Positions 35,221 to 48,751 of a stretch of DNA of 64,000 nt are shown piece by piece (position 1 is the stretch's first letter; each line of letters starts with the position of its first letter). A program made the translations under genes and the position numbers. This DNA is from Rhynchosporium graminicola (Eukaryota > Ascomycota > Leotiomycetes > Helotiales > Ploettnerulaceae): contig FJUW01000073.1 in the NCBI GenBank assembly GCA_900074885.1, forward strand, positions 1-64,000. Reading direction: 5' to 3'. The notes under the pieces are model-generated. The model ran no database searches, had not been told where the DNA came from, and saw only the letters and a program-made list of their open reading frames with translations.

Positions 35221-38200
35221 CTTTAAGTACTATACCTATAGGTACTAGCGTATATATTAGATTATGTAGATATATCTATCTTAGGAAGCTCCTATAGAGC
35301 ACTTATCTTATTATCTGCCTTAGGATCTAAGAACTATACTCTCGTTAGAGAAATCGATAAGAATATTAGGTATAAGAATATTGAAGCTTTTATAGGAGAA
35401 CGTAATAAGCTTTAAGAGTTCGTACTTTAACTCTAACTCTATATTAAGTTTAATAGTAACTGTTTTCAGTCTAATACTAAGATAGTCCTTTAGGTAGTTA
35501 CTCTACTTAAAGGAAAAGCTATAAACTAGATCGAAGGATTCCTCGAGGACTATCTTCTTAATAGCGATACGAATAGTGCTATTAGTAATAGGGCTAAGTA
35601 AAAAACTATCGATATCTTTATTACTTAGGAAGGATTCCTTAAAGAACTGAAAATTAACTTTAGAGTTATAAATAAAAAGAAGGAGATAGAGAGAGCTATC
35701 GAAGCTCTATAATAGAAGGGATTAGTAACCGCTTATACTAGAGATTTCTAGTGCTACTCTACCTGTATAGATTAGAGTGATAAGGCGCTTAACTACGTAT
35801 ATCGTAAGGGTTTTAAGGACTTTATTAAAGATAAACTTATTTATTATAGTAGAAAGGTTAATACTTTCTCAGATCTTATTAGAGTAGCTTATAAGATCGA
35901 TAATAACTAGTATAAATAAAGTATAGAAAAGAAAGGATAGTTCGACCCGAACTATAAAAGAATAAGCGAAAGAGGATTCCGCGGGAAAATATACTACTCT
36001 AGTCATAATAAATAAGACTATAGAGACTCTATAGAACTCGACGCTATATATAGAAAGGAATTATTACTATAGTAGCGAATAAAATATATATAAGATCGTA
36101 CTTATTTTAGTTATAGAAAACTAGGATACCTCGGAAGGAACTATAAGAGCAGTTAAAAAGGAGGAAAAAGATCCTAGGGTTATCTATTACGACGAGAACT
36201 TAATGCTACTATCTAAGGAAGAGGGGGTTATAATAAACTAATAATATTATATACTAGCTATATCTAAAAGGGACTAGAACTAGATAATAATTATATTAAT
36301 ATTAACCTAGATAACGAGGAGGAACTCCGCGAGGTTATGAATCGACTCGACGTCGAGGACTCAGGACCCAGTTCTAATACACTTTCCGAATATAGCTCCG
36401 ACGGATTAGAACTCACTTTCGAAGAAAACATATGACTTCTTATCGCTATAAGTAAGAAGAGTATTAGGATAGCTTACGCTAAAGTAAAGGAAATCTTCGA
36501 AAATAGCTTAATAGAAGTTATCGAGAAATCGCTAACTCGTAATAATATAAGGTTAGAAGCTATCTAATATTAGAAGGACTTAGCGGAGGTATACTTAGAC
36601 TTATTAATACGAATCTATTATATACTCTAAGGATATAAGGATATACTAAACGAAACCGAATAAGGGGTTCGACGCAGTTAGTAATACTAAGATACTATCG
36701 GAGATAATATAGATTATATACTAATTATATAAATAAGACTAGCGGTTTATAGAGGATTACGAGAATAAGTAAAAGATGAACTCCGAAAGATCGAAAAAAA
36801 GGATAATATATTATAGATTAATTACCCGCGATACGCTGCATTTATATAGTTATCTTATTAGACTAACTTATATAGTATCTATTATAATAGAAAGGAAAAT
36901 GCAGACTTTTAGCCCTAGAAATAGATACTAGTACTCTAGCTTACAGAAGATAATAATAATATCTACTATATAGCTCTAGAAGTACTAGATATATTAAAAA
37001 ACTAGGAGATCTCGGCGATAAAAGGCAATTAATAAGTAACTATAAAGAGCCTAGGAACTTATACGATAAAGAACTTTATATAATAAGAAAGGGATAATAA
37101 CTATTCCTAATAGTCTATTTCAAAAGATAAGCACTTAGAGCTATAGTAGACTCTGGAGCTATAAGTAATTTTATAGATCATAGGATAATAGTAAACTATA
37201 GATTCAGACTAGTTAAAAAGGAACTCTTATATTATCTATTCGTATTAGATAAGGATACTATCGGAAATAAAGATAGATATATAACTATCTAAACTGATTA
37301 GTTAAATATAAAAACACTAAAAGGATATACCGAAGATATTAAGTTTAATATTATTAATTTAAGCGCTTATAAGTTAGTACTCGGCGTGCTATAATTAAAA
37401 CTCTATAACCTTACTATCGACTAGTAGAAAGAGTAAATTATAATAAACTATTATTAGTACAGAAGCGACTATAAGGCACTTAAATAGGCAGATAACGACC
37501 CGAAGCGAGACGAGTTATATATAGCTCTCTCGACTAACGAGGACTAAACCTAGGCCTCTGTGCTAAAGCGAATACTAGTAGCGTATAAGGATTATAAGTA
37601 ACTTTTCCGGGAAGGTCCTAAGAACGAGCCCCTTCTATAGTACTAATTATAGGATCACGAGATACTCCTAGAACTAGGAAAGATACTTAGCTTCGGACTA
37701 ATATATTAATAATCCGCAGTAGAGTTAAAAACCCTAAAAGAATATATAGATAATAACCTAGAGAAAGGTTTTATACGACTATCTACTTTATTAGCCGCGA
37801 GTCTAATACTTTTCGTTCTGAAGAAAGATAGGAAACTCCGCTTATATATTAACTACTATAATATTAATAGTATTATAGTTAAGGATTAGTACTTACTACC
37901 TTTGATTAACGAGCTATACGACCGACTATAAGAAGCTACTATATTCATAACACTAGATATAAGAGGAGTATATAACTTTATACGAATAAAACCCGGTGAA
38001 GAATAGAAAACCGCGTTCAGAACACGCTATAGCTTATATAAATATCAAGTTATATTATTCGGGCTTACGAACGCACTTATATTATACTAATAGATAATTA
38101 ATAACTAATTATTTAAATACTTCGACGTTTTCATAGTCGCTTACTTAGATAATATACTTATCTACTCTAAGATAGAAACCGAGTATATTTAATATATACG

Positions 38201-38233
38201 TAAACTACTCGAGAAGCTTAAAAACGCTAAACT
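35221..38233 (+). pseudogene. Gypsy-4 gag, protease and RT (broken)
   Basis: Plus strand. Gag runs from about 35300 to 36200 (for example RNKL.EFV and YVYRKGFKDFIKDKLIYY), ending in a CCHC knuckle at about 36100-36145 whose Cys and His codons are now Tyr (CFSCRKLGHLGRNC spacing). A protease with AIVDSGAISNFI is near 37140-37175. RT begins near 37690 and shows LYINYYNIN, FITLDIRGVYNFIRIKPGEE and VAYLDNILIYS (about 38130-38165), where YLDD has become YLDN. Gypsy-5 interrupts it at 38233; it resumes in frame at 46472. Confidence 0.85.
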
Positions 38234-38501
38234 TATGACGATAGCTCATCTGAATATCATATGAGAAGAAGGAAAGATACCAGGGCCTAAGTTCACAGGT
38301 ATCCCGGCAGAACTAGTATCCGACTCGATGTAGTATCAGACTAGTACTAGTATATATATATAAGGTGCTTTATACTCTATCTCTCTTCTTCTTTCTTCCT
38401 TATCTTTTTATTTCTTTCGTAGTAGACTATATAAGATCGCTCTTAGCCTCCCTACTTATTTATTCTTACTTATATACCGCCTCGAGTCTTATATCGTTAT
38501 A
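38234..38501 (+). repeat. Gypsy-5 5' LTR (268 bp)
   Basis: Starts TATGACGATAGC and ends TATCGTTATA. Matches 46199-46466; the right copy keeps the canonical CA end (GTTACA). Confidence 0.95.
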
Positions 38502-40992
38502 TTAAACAAAAAGATTAAGATAGCCGGAGATAGCCTATTATAATATCTTATTACTAAGTTAGTTATTCGATAACTACTCGAATATAGCCGAGATACTAGA
38601 GATCTCTTAGATAGCTATAAATCAGGGTTTAATTTAGCTTATTATAAATAGTATAATAGAGGAGGTCTTTACTAACGCTCCTTTAATAACTCTCTTAGTA
38701 TAAAGGAATTATAGATAGATTTTAAAGAAAGTATAATAAATACCCTAGAACTTTAATCTCTACGTATTACCGCCGAAATAGCCCTAATATACTCCTTTTT
38801 AAGCTACTATTATAGCTCCTAATTAATAAACTAGAGACCCCTCCGGTTCTAAGGGAACCCGACGCGACTCTTTCTGCTCTATCTCCGAACCTAATCTATT
38901 ATATCCTTTCTTACTCTAAATATCTCTTATACTAGAGAATATTAATATCTTATTAAGGAAATACTAACTAAAAGGGAAAGCAAAATAAAAGCGAAATTCC
39001 CTAGGAGTATAATCGCTAAGTACTTCTATTACTATAGATAACTCGAACCTGATCTATTCTTTCTTATAATAATTAGCGGACTAGAAGGAAAAGAATAACT
39101 CTCTAGAAAATACTATCGATAAACTAATCTCTGTATAAGATAGGTTCCTCGCAGGAGTCCCTTACTTATCTTCGACTCTCCTACTAGAACTAATACTATA
39201 ATCTCCGCGTATTCTAGAGTTTAATAAGCTAATAAACTCTATTCTAATACGTAGTATCGAGAGAGAGGATACTATTCCTAATAAACTATCTTCCTCTCCC
39301 GGCGCCGAATCAGTAGAGTTACGCTCTAGGAAGTCTTATCTTACTAAGAAGATCCTGCCCTTAGATAATAGATCAGATCTTACCTTCCTCTAATAGAGAG
39401 TATCGATACGAGACTAGCTAGCTATAAATACTAATTACTACCCTATAGACTTCTCTCAGCGCGTTCTCGTATAGGGACTAGTTACTAGATTAGCTAAGGA
39501 GTATCTTACGCTTTAGTACCTTACTAACGAGTTTAAGACTAGTAATAAAATAATCTCCTTATTAGAGGAGAACTTTCTTATTAGTTTAGAAGAAGATAAT
39601 TACTATAACGCTTTCTATTACTTAGAAATATAATAACTTAGCTATACCCGCGAGACCTTTACTGAGTTTCGTAGTCGATTTCAAAGCGCTACTATCTAAG
39701 GTAAGGTTGAAAAGAAGGAGTAGTTCTTCTATATATAGGATAAGATTATACTATCCTTACGTGCTTTAATCTTTATTATTAAACTAACGTAGAATAAGAA
39801 CTACGCTTCTATAGTTAGATTATTACTTTCTTTTAATACTAAGTGTTACTATAACTCAGAACGCACCTATCCCGAGAAAGCTACTGCCCCGGTATAGTAC
39901 TATAAGCCTACTATTACTACTACTAGTTCTACTCCTTACCGGTCTCTAAGCTTAGCCCCTCGATAAACTACTCCTGCACTATACGTACGTACCTCTACCC
40001 TAGTATAGGCTAGTACTCCCTCCGCGCTAAAACGCTCTGCCACCTCGACCGGAGAACCCCTTAGGTATTATAGCTATAGATAGCTCGGTTATATTAAGCC
40101 AGATTATTCTAATCCGCCTAAAGTTCAATTAATCGATAAATTTCCAGAAGAGGAAAGAGTAACTAAGGAAGTAGTAGAAGACGTACCTTCCGAATCTGAA
40201 CTAATACTAGAGGGAAATAACGAGACTTAAGTAAAAACGCCTTCCTAGGTCTACGTAAGTATAATCTCTCTAATCTTAACCTTAACTCTCTAATAAGAGA
40301 TAAGTAATTTATATACCTGATTATAGTTAGTATAAATAAGCTAGGAGTCTCTATGAATAGCTTAATTAATACTAGAGCGAATAGCTATCTATTTATTAAT
40401 CGCACTCTTACCGGAGAATTATCAGGGGCCCTTAGTATCAAAATCGAGCTACTGCCCTATTCTATTCTAATATATAGTTTCTAATAATCCGTCAGAACCT
40501 ATAATACTTATTTTATACGTTTATACTTTTCTATTAATAGTAGGCGTATTTATAACTACCCTTTTATTCTCCTCGATTTAGGATAATAAGATATAATTAT
40601 TAGTATTAAATAGATACGACGATTCTAAGTTAAGCTAGATACGTTCTACTATAAGCTACTATAGCCGGAATAATATCTAGCTATCTTCTAATACGATAAG
40701 AAGATAATTATAACTCTATTGCCTTATAAACTTAATATTAATTAATCTTACTATATCGATACTAACGCGTAGGACTCTACTATAAGCCAGCTAGACTAAC
40801 GCTGATTACCCTAAATAATAGTAATATAGTATATTAATATATTATCTTTATTATTTAACTTATTTCCGCTTATCGCTAAGGAATCCGAACCCTTTTCCGC
40901 TCCGAATTCATCGAGAAAGGTACCTGCGCTAAAACTCTATTATAAGTACTCCTCTTAACCTCTGAGGATCTAGAAACTAGTTCTGATTTACT

Positions 40993-41768
40993 AAATTAGT
41001 ACTATAGCTTTTTACTTTAATATAAAATATAAAAGCTCCGAATTATTCTTTATTAGTATCTATAAGATAAACCGCCTCCTATAAGACTATCTAAATAGTA
41101 ACTCCCCTAAGGATCCCGATACTAAGCGACTTATAGCTAAAAACCTACCGGAATAATACTATACTCTTAAGAAAGCCTTTTCTAAGCGGGATTCTAATAT
41201 TCTTCTGCTATATTACTTATACGATTATAAAATTATTCTAGAAGAACTATTATCTAATATATATTCGCTCTTATATTAGTAATCTATAGACGAATTATAA
41301 GTAACTAAGGAGTACCTTATAGAGAACCTAGATAAGGGATTTATCGAATCTAGCTAAAGTCCTTTCGCTTCACTTATATTATTCGTTAAGAAGGCTAATA
41401 GAGGATTACGCTTCTATATCGACTATCGTAAGCTTAATATAATTACTCGAAAGGATTCATATCTAATACCTAGGATCGATAAGCTCTTAACTTATATATC
41501 TAAAGTAGTAATCTTTACTAAACTAGATATCCGAGTAGTATTTAACTATATCTATATAGACCCCGAATCAGAGGAGTATATTACCTTCCGAACCCGCTTC
41601 AGATCCTATAAATATAAAGTATTACCTTTTAGGCTCTATAATAGACCTAGTATATACTAATGATATATAAATAATATACTACTAGATTACTTAGACGATT
41701 TCTATATAGCTTACCTAGATAATATCCTTATATACTTAGAAACGCTCTAGGAATATAAGGAATATATT
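40993..41768 (+). repeat. 776-bp tandem duplication, copy 1
   Basis: Begins AAATTAGTACTATAGC; the same string starts copy 2 at 41769, and AAATTAGTACTATA recurs at 42545. The period is exactly 776. It covers the end of the pre-RT region and the core of RT. The two copies differ by transitions in both directions, meaning each was mutated after duplication. Confidence 0.95.
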
Positions 41769-42544
41769 AAATTAGTACTATAGCTTTTTACTTTAATATA
41801 AAATATAAAAGCTCCGAATTATTCTTTATTAGTATCTACGAGATAGACTACCTCTTATAAGACTATCTAAATAGTGACTCTCCTAAGGATCCTGATACTA
41901 AACGACTTATAGCTGAAAAGCTACCGGAATAATACTATACTCTTAAGGAAGCTTTTTCTAAGCGGGATTCTAATATTCTTCTGCTATATTACTTATACGA
42001 TTATAAAATTATTCTAGAAGAACTATTATCTAATATATATTCGCTCTTATATTAGTAATCTATAGACGAATTATAAGTAACTAAGGAGTACCTTATAGAG
42101 AACCTAGATAAGGGATTTATCGAATCTAGCTAAAGTCCTTTCGCTTCACTTATATTATTCGTTAAGAAGGCTAATAGAGGATTACGCTTCTATATCGATT
42201 ATTATAAGCTTAATATGATTACTCGAAAGGGTTTATACTTAATACCTAGGATCGATAAGCTCTTAATCTATATATCTAAAGTAGTAATTTTTACTAAACT
42301 AGATATCCGAGTAATATTTAACTATATCTATATAGACCCCGAATCAGAGGAGTATATTACCTTCCGAACCCGCTTCAGATCCTATAAATATAAAGTGTTA
42401 CCTTTTAGGCTCTATAATAGACCTAGTATATACTAATAATATATAAATAACATACTACTAGACTACTTAGACGATTTCTATATAGCTTATCTAGATAATA
42501 TCCTTATATACTTAGAAACGCTCTAGGAATATAAAGAATATATT
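41769..42544 (+). repeat. 776-bp tandem duplication, copy 2
   Basis: Second unit, in direct contact with copy 1. Its RT core has one longer open stretch (42215-42436). The rest of pol (RNase H, integrase) continues directly from this copy. Confidence 0.95.
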
Positions 42545-44719
42545 AAATTAGTACTATAATACTTAATAGATACCGGACTCTAAGTAGATATTAAGAAAAG
42601 CGAATTCCACGTTACTCGGACTAAATACCTCGGATATATTATTACTACTAATAGAATTAAGCTAGATCCCGAGAAAGTAGTACTATTAGTAGACTAGAAG
42701 TACCCCGAAATAGTAATAGCTATGAAATCTTTCCTAGGATTCTATAGTTTCTATTATTAATTTATTCGGAATTTCGACCTTATTACTAAACCTCTCTTAA
42801 TACTCACTAGGCCTATAGTACTATAGAATTTCACTGATAATTATAAGAAATCCTTCGACGATTTATATTAATAGCTACTATTAGTATAGAAACTATATTA
42901 TTTCGACTCTGAATTATAAACTAAACTAGAAACTAATACCTCTAATAGTATAATAGCTAGAGTTATCTCCTAATTATATGAAGAAACTAGTAGTATCTAA
43001 TTAGATTCTACTCCTATTTACTTAATAGATACGAGCTAAACTAGAAGATCTATAATAAGGAATTATATACTATTATTAATTCTTTCCGGAAATAGAGACT
43101 AGAACTTATATCTTTACGATACTATACTAGCGTATATATAGACTATCGATCCTTAGAATACTTTATAATTACTAAGGTCCTAACTAGTAAGTAAGCTAGA
43201 TAGATAGAATTCCTTTCCGAATTCAACTTCTAAATTATATATACGCTTAGTAAAGATAACGCTAAAGCTGATATCTTTAGCTATAGGGAATAAGATCTAA
43301 GGATATAAGAATAATAGAAATAGGATAATAGATCTCGGGTTCTACTACCTGTTAATAACTTAGATCCTAGGATTAACGCAGAACTAGCTGAATATTATAT
43401 CGATTAAATCAGTTATATATACGTAATATTACTAGGGACTAATACGCCCTCGGAACCCGCATATAACTCCTTTAATTTGATCGAGAAACTATACTAATTT
43501 AACTAAGAATCGTTCTCTAATAAACAGAATATATTAGGTAATAGCTATACTATTAATAATAGTTTACTACTTTATAATAGTTATTTATACGTATAATACT
43601 ATAATCTGCTATATACCTGTTTAATCAGTGAAGTCTATAATTAAGTTTCTTCCGCTTATCTAAATACTTATAAGACTATCGAAATAATTTCTACTTATTA
43701 CTATTAGAAAGGACTCGTATTAGATATAAAACAGTATACTCGCAATTACCGCCCCTACTAGTACTCTTATCTAAAGCAGACGAAATAGTAAGGATTCCTC
43801 TACTTATTACTAGTGCTTAGCTACTCTATATAGTACTTAGCTATAGATTTTAAGGACTTCCCGCCTAATAACTAGGGGTTTAATAAGATATTAGTATTTA
43901 TCGACCGCTTAAGGAAGGACTCTATATCGATACTATACTATTATAATATCGATACCCGCGGGATAATAATATTATTTATCTAATAGATATATCGTTTCGG
44001 ATATACTCCTGAGTTAATTATATCCGACTAAGGAGCGCAGTTTATCTTATCCTTCTAGTAAGAGTTTTACTATATAATTAGAACTAAGATTAAGCTCTCT
44101 ACTTCCTTCTACTAGTAAACTGATAGATAAATAGAGATTATAAACTAATATATTAACTAATGCCTTAGACCTTTTGTTGATTACTACTAGAGTAACTAAA
44201 GCGAACTACTACTGATAATAGACCGCGCCTAAGTAACCCTGCCTTACGATTCTATTAGTATAGCGCTATATACCCTTAAATATAATATACTGCTATAGAA
44301 TAGCTAGGATTAGAAGTAACTTACTATATTAATACCGCAAGAGAGGCTTAATTATACTAATACTAAATCCTTAGCTAAACGTACTAAATCCGCTATCGAG
44401 GTTATAAAAGCTAATATACTAGCTGCTTAGTAGAGAATAAGCGCTATAACTGACCCGAAATAGCGCAGTATCGATTAGGAAGTTAGAGATAAGATATTTC
44501 TCTCTATAAGGAACCTTAAGAATCACTAGCCGAGTAAGAAGCTATCTAGCCTCTAAGCAGGACTATACTAAGTCCTAGCTAAGATCAGATACTCCTATAA
44601 GCTAGATTTACTCTCTAGATCTTCTATATATAATATATTCGCCCTCGAATTACTCTTAGAGGATAATAAACTATTATAGTTACTAGTATGAAAAATTTAT
44701 TACTAAAGATAATCTCCTG

Positions 44720-46198
44720 ATTATACTCTATAATAACGCTATATCTAAAACTCTATTTCCTCTACTACTTCTACTTTATTAGCTTTCTCCTCTAAGTTCT
44801 CCGGAGCTTCTAGTAAATCTGAAATATCTAGAACTAGAACTACTATATCTAACTCCTTACTTAAATTTACTAATATAGCCTTAGTAATAGACTAAGTATA
44901 ATAGCTAATCCTACGTACTTTCTTCTTTAGAGAAGGTCCGGGAGTATCTAGATCTGACGCTATCTCTGAACTAGAAAGCAAATTCCTTTTTCCCCTAGTA
45001 TTAGATATCGTAGCTTTAAATATAGCTTTATTCGCAAATTCCCGTATAATAGTATAACTCCTTTATCTGCTTTGACGCTATTTATACTATTAACTTAGAT
45101 TTCGCTAAATCTATTATCAGAAGATCTAAATCCTATATCACGTTAGTTTATATTAGTATCTAAGGGTTTAAGATCTCAACTTACTACCTTAATAAACTCT
45201 AACTCCTTAAATACCTTCTCTATAGATCGCCTTAAATCCTGAGTCTCTACTAATTATATAGTAGTAATCTCTAACGTAATAGTAGAAGCAGCAGATTTCG
45301 TGAGATAATAGATCTGATTAATAGCTTTACAGGTAACTATAATACCGCCCTGATTTAGCTCCGCGTCCTTAGCTTTACTACTAGGAAGTAAACCGGATAA
45401 AATAGTATACTCTATATTAACGTAATTAAGTAACTATAATATATTAATATATATAACTATATTTAAGTTTAAGTAACCTATATATTTATAACTGCTCTTT
45501 AATACTGAATAATACTTATAAAGCTTAGAGCTAGGCTTCTTAAACGAATATAGAAGTTCTAGAATAGGAGTATTATTATACTTTATCTTAAGGAAAGCGC
45601 GAATATATCGCAGGTAATATATACGATACGCTACCGAAAGAGTACCGGCGGGAACTAGTAAGAGTACTATAGGAGTTAGTATTACAGATCCGTGAAGCCC
45701 CTGTACTGGACTTAAAGACTATCCCTAATACTAAGGCAGGAAACTTACTTATAATAAGAGAAGACTTAATTAGGTCGATTAATATATAAGATTATAGTAG
45801 ACTACTATAGTAGTTAGTAACGATACTTACTCTAGGAACTATATCGTAGTCTAGGGAGAGTAAACTTATAAGTTAGAGTAGTTATCGTAGTTAAAAAGAA
45901 AAGGCTCTAATATTAATAAACCCCTTCCTTTATATATCTTACGCTCTACTTAAACTCGACTCCCGCTGTAAACAGATAAAGTAAATATAGCTTACCGCCC
46001 GATTTGGAAGCTACGACTAATATAGCACTATTATAGTAACGTAGCTAGTTAGAACCTGATAAAGAATTTACTATTACTAAAGAGCGGCTAGCGCTTATTA
46101 CGCGAATATCGACGAAAATAGTTATAATAAAGACTAATTTCTAGTATAAACTATAACCTTCCGAGCTTAGAGTTAAGCTCTTCTTAGGGGGGGGGTAA
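44720..46198 (-). pseudogene. Gypsy-5 3' region with antisense reading frame (unidentified)
   Basis: Beyond the integrase end and before the 3' LTR lies about 1.5 kb. The minus strand reads through long stretches with stops only at putative Gln codons: one frame at about 45050-45400 (VETQDLRRSIEKVFKELEF) and a shifted frame at about 44760-45060 (SLKKKVRRISYYT). It is charged and helix-prone and recognised by no domain I know. Plus-strand frames at about 45600-45850 also look partly protein-like, so orientation is not certain. Confidence 0.4.
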
Positions 46199-46466
46199 TA
46201 TAATAATAGCTCACCTGAATATTATATAAGAAGAAGGATAGATACTAGGGCCTAAGTTCATAGGTATCCCGGCAGAACTAGTATCCGACTCGGTATAGTA
46301 TCAGACTAGTACTAGTATATATATATAAGGTGCCTTGCACTCTATCTCTCTTCTTCTTTCTTCCTTATCTTTTTGTTTCCTTTATAGTAGACTATATAAG
46401 ATCGCTCTTAGCCTCTCTACTTGTTTATTCTTACTTGTATACCGCCTCGAGTCTTATGTCGTTACA
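46199..46466 (+). repeat. Gypsy-5 3' LTR (268 bp)
   Basis: Starts TATAATAATAGC after the G-run polypurine tract, ends GTCGTTACA, then the AAACT duplication. Confidence 0.95.
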
Positions 46467-46471
46467 AAACT

Positions 46472-47145
46472 ACTTATTAAACTAGAGAAATGCGAATTTT
46501 ACTAAGAAGAAATCTATTTCTTAGGATTTATTATTAGATAATATAGAGTCCGAATAGACCTGATTAAGGTTAAGGCAGTACTTATATAGCTAATACTAAG
46601 TAGCGTGAAGGAAGTATAATCCTTCCTCGGATTCGCGAATTTCTATAGAAGATTTATTAAAAATTACTCTATAGTAGCTAAAGTACTTATAGATCTTACT
46701 AAGAAGGACAAAGACTTCATTTAGATAACTATAGTAGAAGAAGTATTCCGGATACTAAAAGAATATTTTACTAACGCACCTGTCCTAGCTACTTACGATC
46801 TAGACCTCGAAATACTAATAGAAACTGATACTTCGGATTTCGCACTAAGGGCATACTTAAGCTAAAAGTATAGTAAATAACTATATCCTATCGCGTATTA
46901 CTCTCGGATATTTTCACCCGTAGAGCTTAATTATAATATATATAATAGGGAACTCCTCGCTATAGTAGCTGCTTATAAGTAATAGCGATACTATTTAGAA
47001 GAAGTAAAGTATATTATCTAGATCTAGACTAGCTATAAGAATCTAATATTATTTATATTAACGAAAATATTAAATAGAAGATAAGTCAGGTAGTTAGAGG
47101 AACTCTCTACCCTGAAGTTTAATATTACTTATAGAAAAGGTAGCG
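46472..47145 (+). pseudogene. Gypsy-4 pol continued: RT thumb and RNase H
   Basis: Resumes the gypsy-4 frame after gypsy-5 (LLIKLEKCEFY, then FLGFII.). It continues through connection and RNase H (ETDTSDFALRAYLS-like at about 46815-46860; YSRIFSPVELNYNIY-like at about 46900-46945). It stops at KFNITYRKGS, where the short LTR element is inserted. Confidence 0.82.
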
Positions 47146-47329
47146 TGTTACGGGTGAATAATGTATATACGAGGGTTTATAGTAGTATTCAACAAGTTCG
47201 ATAAGAAGAGAGTAAGAATCTAATCGGAAGCCGCAAGAAAAGGTGCGTAGTGCTAAGGCTTAACCGAGCCTTAGTTAGCGAGTCGTGCTAGTAATACTAG
47301 CACTATAACCTAAGGGCTTGACCCTTATA
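47146..47329 (-). repeat. Left LTR of the short element (184 bp)
   Basis: Starts TGTTACGGGTG and ends ACCCTTATA. It keeps the palindromic core AAGGCTTAACCGAGCCTTAG, also present in the right LTR. Confidence 0.93.
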
Positions 47330-47884
47330 TTACTCTCCTCCTCCCGCCTATTTTCCAGCGGAGACTAATAGCAAACGGTCGTAGAACCCCCCTGTAGTTA
47401 ATAACCACGTTCTATTACTAAACGTTAGGCGTGCTAATTATTGTCGTTTCGCTTTCTTTGTTATGATCCCGCCGCACTAGGCTAGCGCTCCGCTCCTATT
47501 GTCGCTCGATCCGGCTAAGACGTTATAAAAGAAGAGATCTTCTACCTAATCAATCTTCTTTTTCTTTAACTACGACAGCTTGCGCTCCGGCTAGTTATCG
47601 TCGCTCTCCTATCTATTTCTCCAGCGAGCCGATTATATCGACTCGCACTTAAGACTTAAGTAGTTCTGCTATCGCTATATAGCTTTAGCCTCCTTTCTTA
47701 TAGTCTTACGCTATCTTTATAGCGGCTGCCTTCTGGTAACTATCGCCTCCCTATTTAAGTAGAGTATACCTCTTTCTGTCTTCAACTTTAAGTAGCCCTT
47801 CCTTAAACCCCCGGAGACCTACGTATATATAGCTATCTCTAGAGTAGTTCCTTGTTATAGCTTTATTATTAATATCTAGTGTTT

Positions 47885-48240
47885 TATTCCGCTTCTAATA
47901 CCGCGGAGCCCTTCCTTAAGCTTCCGGAAGCTAGCGCTTTCGCAGCTATCTACTCCCGGAGTAGTCTTTCGTTATAGCCCCCTTTATATTATTATCTTCC
48001 GGCGTCTTTATAGTAGCTACTGATATGCAACCGCCGCCTCTCTATTCAGGTAGAGTATACTTACTTCCGCTTCTAATATCGCGGAGCCCTTCCTTAAGCT
48101 TCCGGAGGCCAGCGCCTATATAGCTATCTACCCCCGGGGTAGTCTTTCGTTATAGCCCCCTTTATATTATCGTCTTCCGGCGTCTTTACAGTAGCTACTA
48201 TTATATAACTGCCGCCTCTCTATTTAAGGTAAAGTAAACC
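47885..48240. repeat. ~175-bp direct repeat inside the short element
   Basis: Two adjacent copies share CCGCTTCTAATA.CGCGGAGC, CCTTCCTTAAGCTTCCGGA, GTAGTCTTTCGTTATAGCC and ATCTTCCGGCGTCTTTA-like blocks. Copies start near 47889 and 48067. They are more GC-rich than the surrounding elements. Confidence 0.75.
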
Positions 48241-48751
48241 TCTTTCCTTTATCTTAGATATTATTAAAGGGTTCTCGTTATCCGCGTATTCCTGAGTAGC
48301 TACTAGCTAGCGATAGTCGCTCCTTATATCTTTTAGGTATATATTCTACTTAAGCTATCGAATAGCTTCTATTATCTGCTTATTCGTAAGCGGCAACTAA
48401 CTGATTATCGCCGCTTTCCTTATCTATTCGGGAGTAATCTATACTCTAAGCTACTCCTTACTTTTCTACTCTTGTAAAAAATTTATAGTTATCTTTCCGC
48501 TCTTATCTTATAAGTTCAAGGGATAAATTAAGCGTACTCCGGCTTAAGAATAGCGGAATCTATCGAATCTTTATCTTTTCTCGCGTTCCTAGAGCTTTTC
48601 TCTAAGTATTATTAGTATCGATTCGGCTTCTATTACTCTTATACCTTTATTATCCTATTATTAATAATTTATCGAAGACTTCGTTCCTCGATTATGATTA
48701 TTCGGACTCCGATATAAAGGCTATAGGAGCTAGTTATTTGATCGAACTTAA

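Larger units (their letters stand above)
38502..44720 (+). pseudogene. Gypsy-5 gag-pol (broken, RT segment duplicated)
   Basis: Plus strand. Gag extends to a CCHC knuckle at about 40054-40115 (CYSCRQLGHIKPDC spacing, with Cys turned to Tyr). A protease-like stretch lies at about 40340-40620. RT is present twice because of the duplication, each copy with KLDIR, PESEEYITFRTRF and YLDNILIY (about 41400-41760 and 42180-42530). RNase H is at about 42880-43290. Integrase at about 43720-44300 has LAIDFKDFPP (first Asp), LIISD.GAQF (second Asp) and a downstream Glu region. A GPY-like end follows to about 44650. The frame 42215-42436 is open only because it is the less mutated RT copy. Confidence 0.85.
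38234..46466 (+). mobile_element. Gypsy-5, Ty3/gypsy with internal tandem duplication
   Basis: Paired 268-bp LTRs are flanked by the perfect 5-bp duplication AAACT (38229-38233 and 46467-46471), inside the gypsy-4 RT. Total is 8233 bp, of which 776 is a tandem duplication of part of pol. Coding is on the plus strand. The polypurine tract (nine G, 46187-46195) precedes the 3' LTR. A second family member starts at 63481 on the opposite strand, and a partial LTR lies at 24524. Confidence 0.93.
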
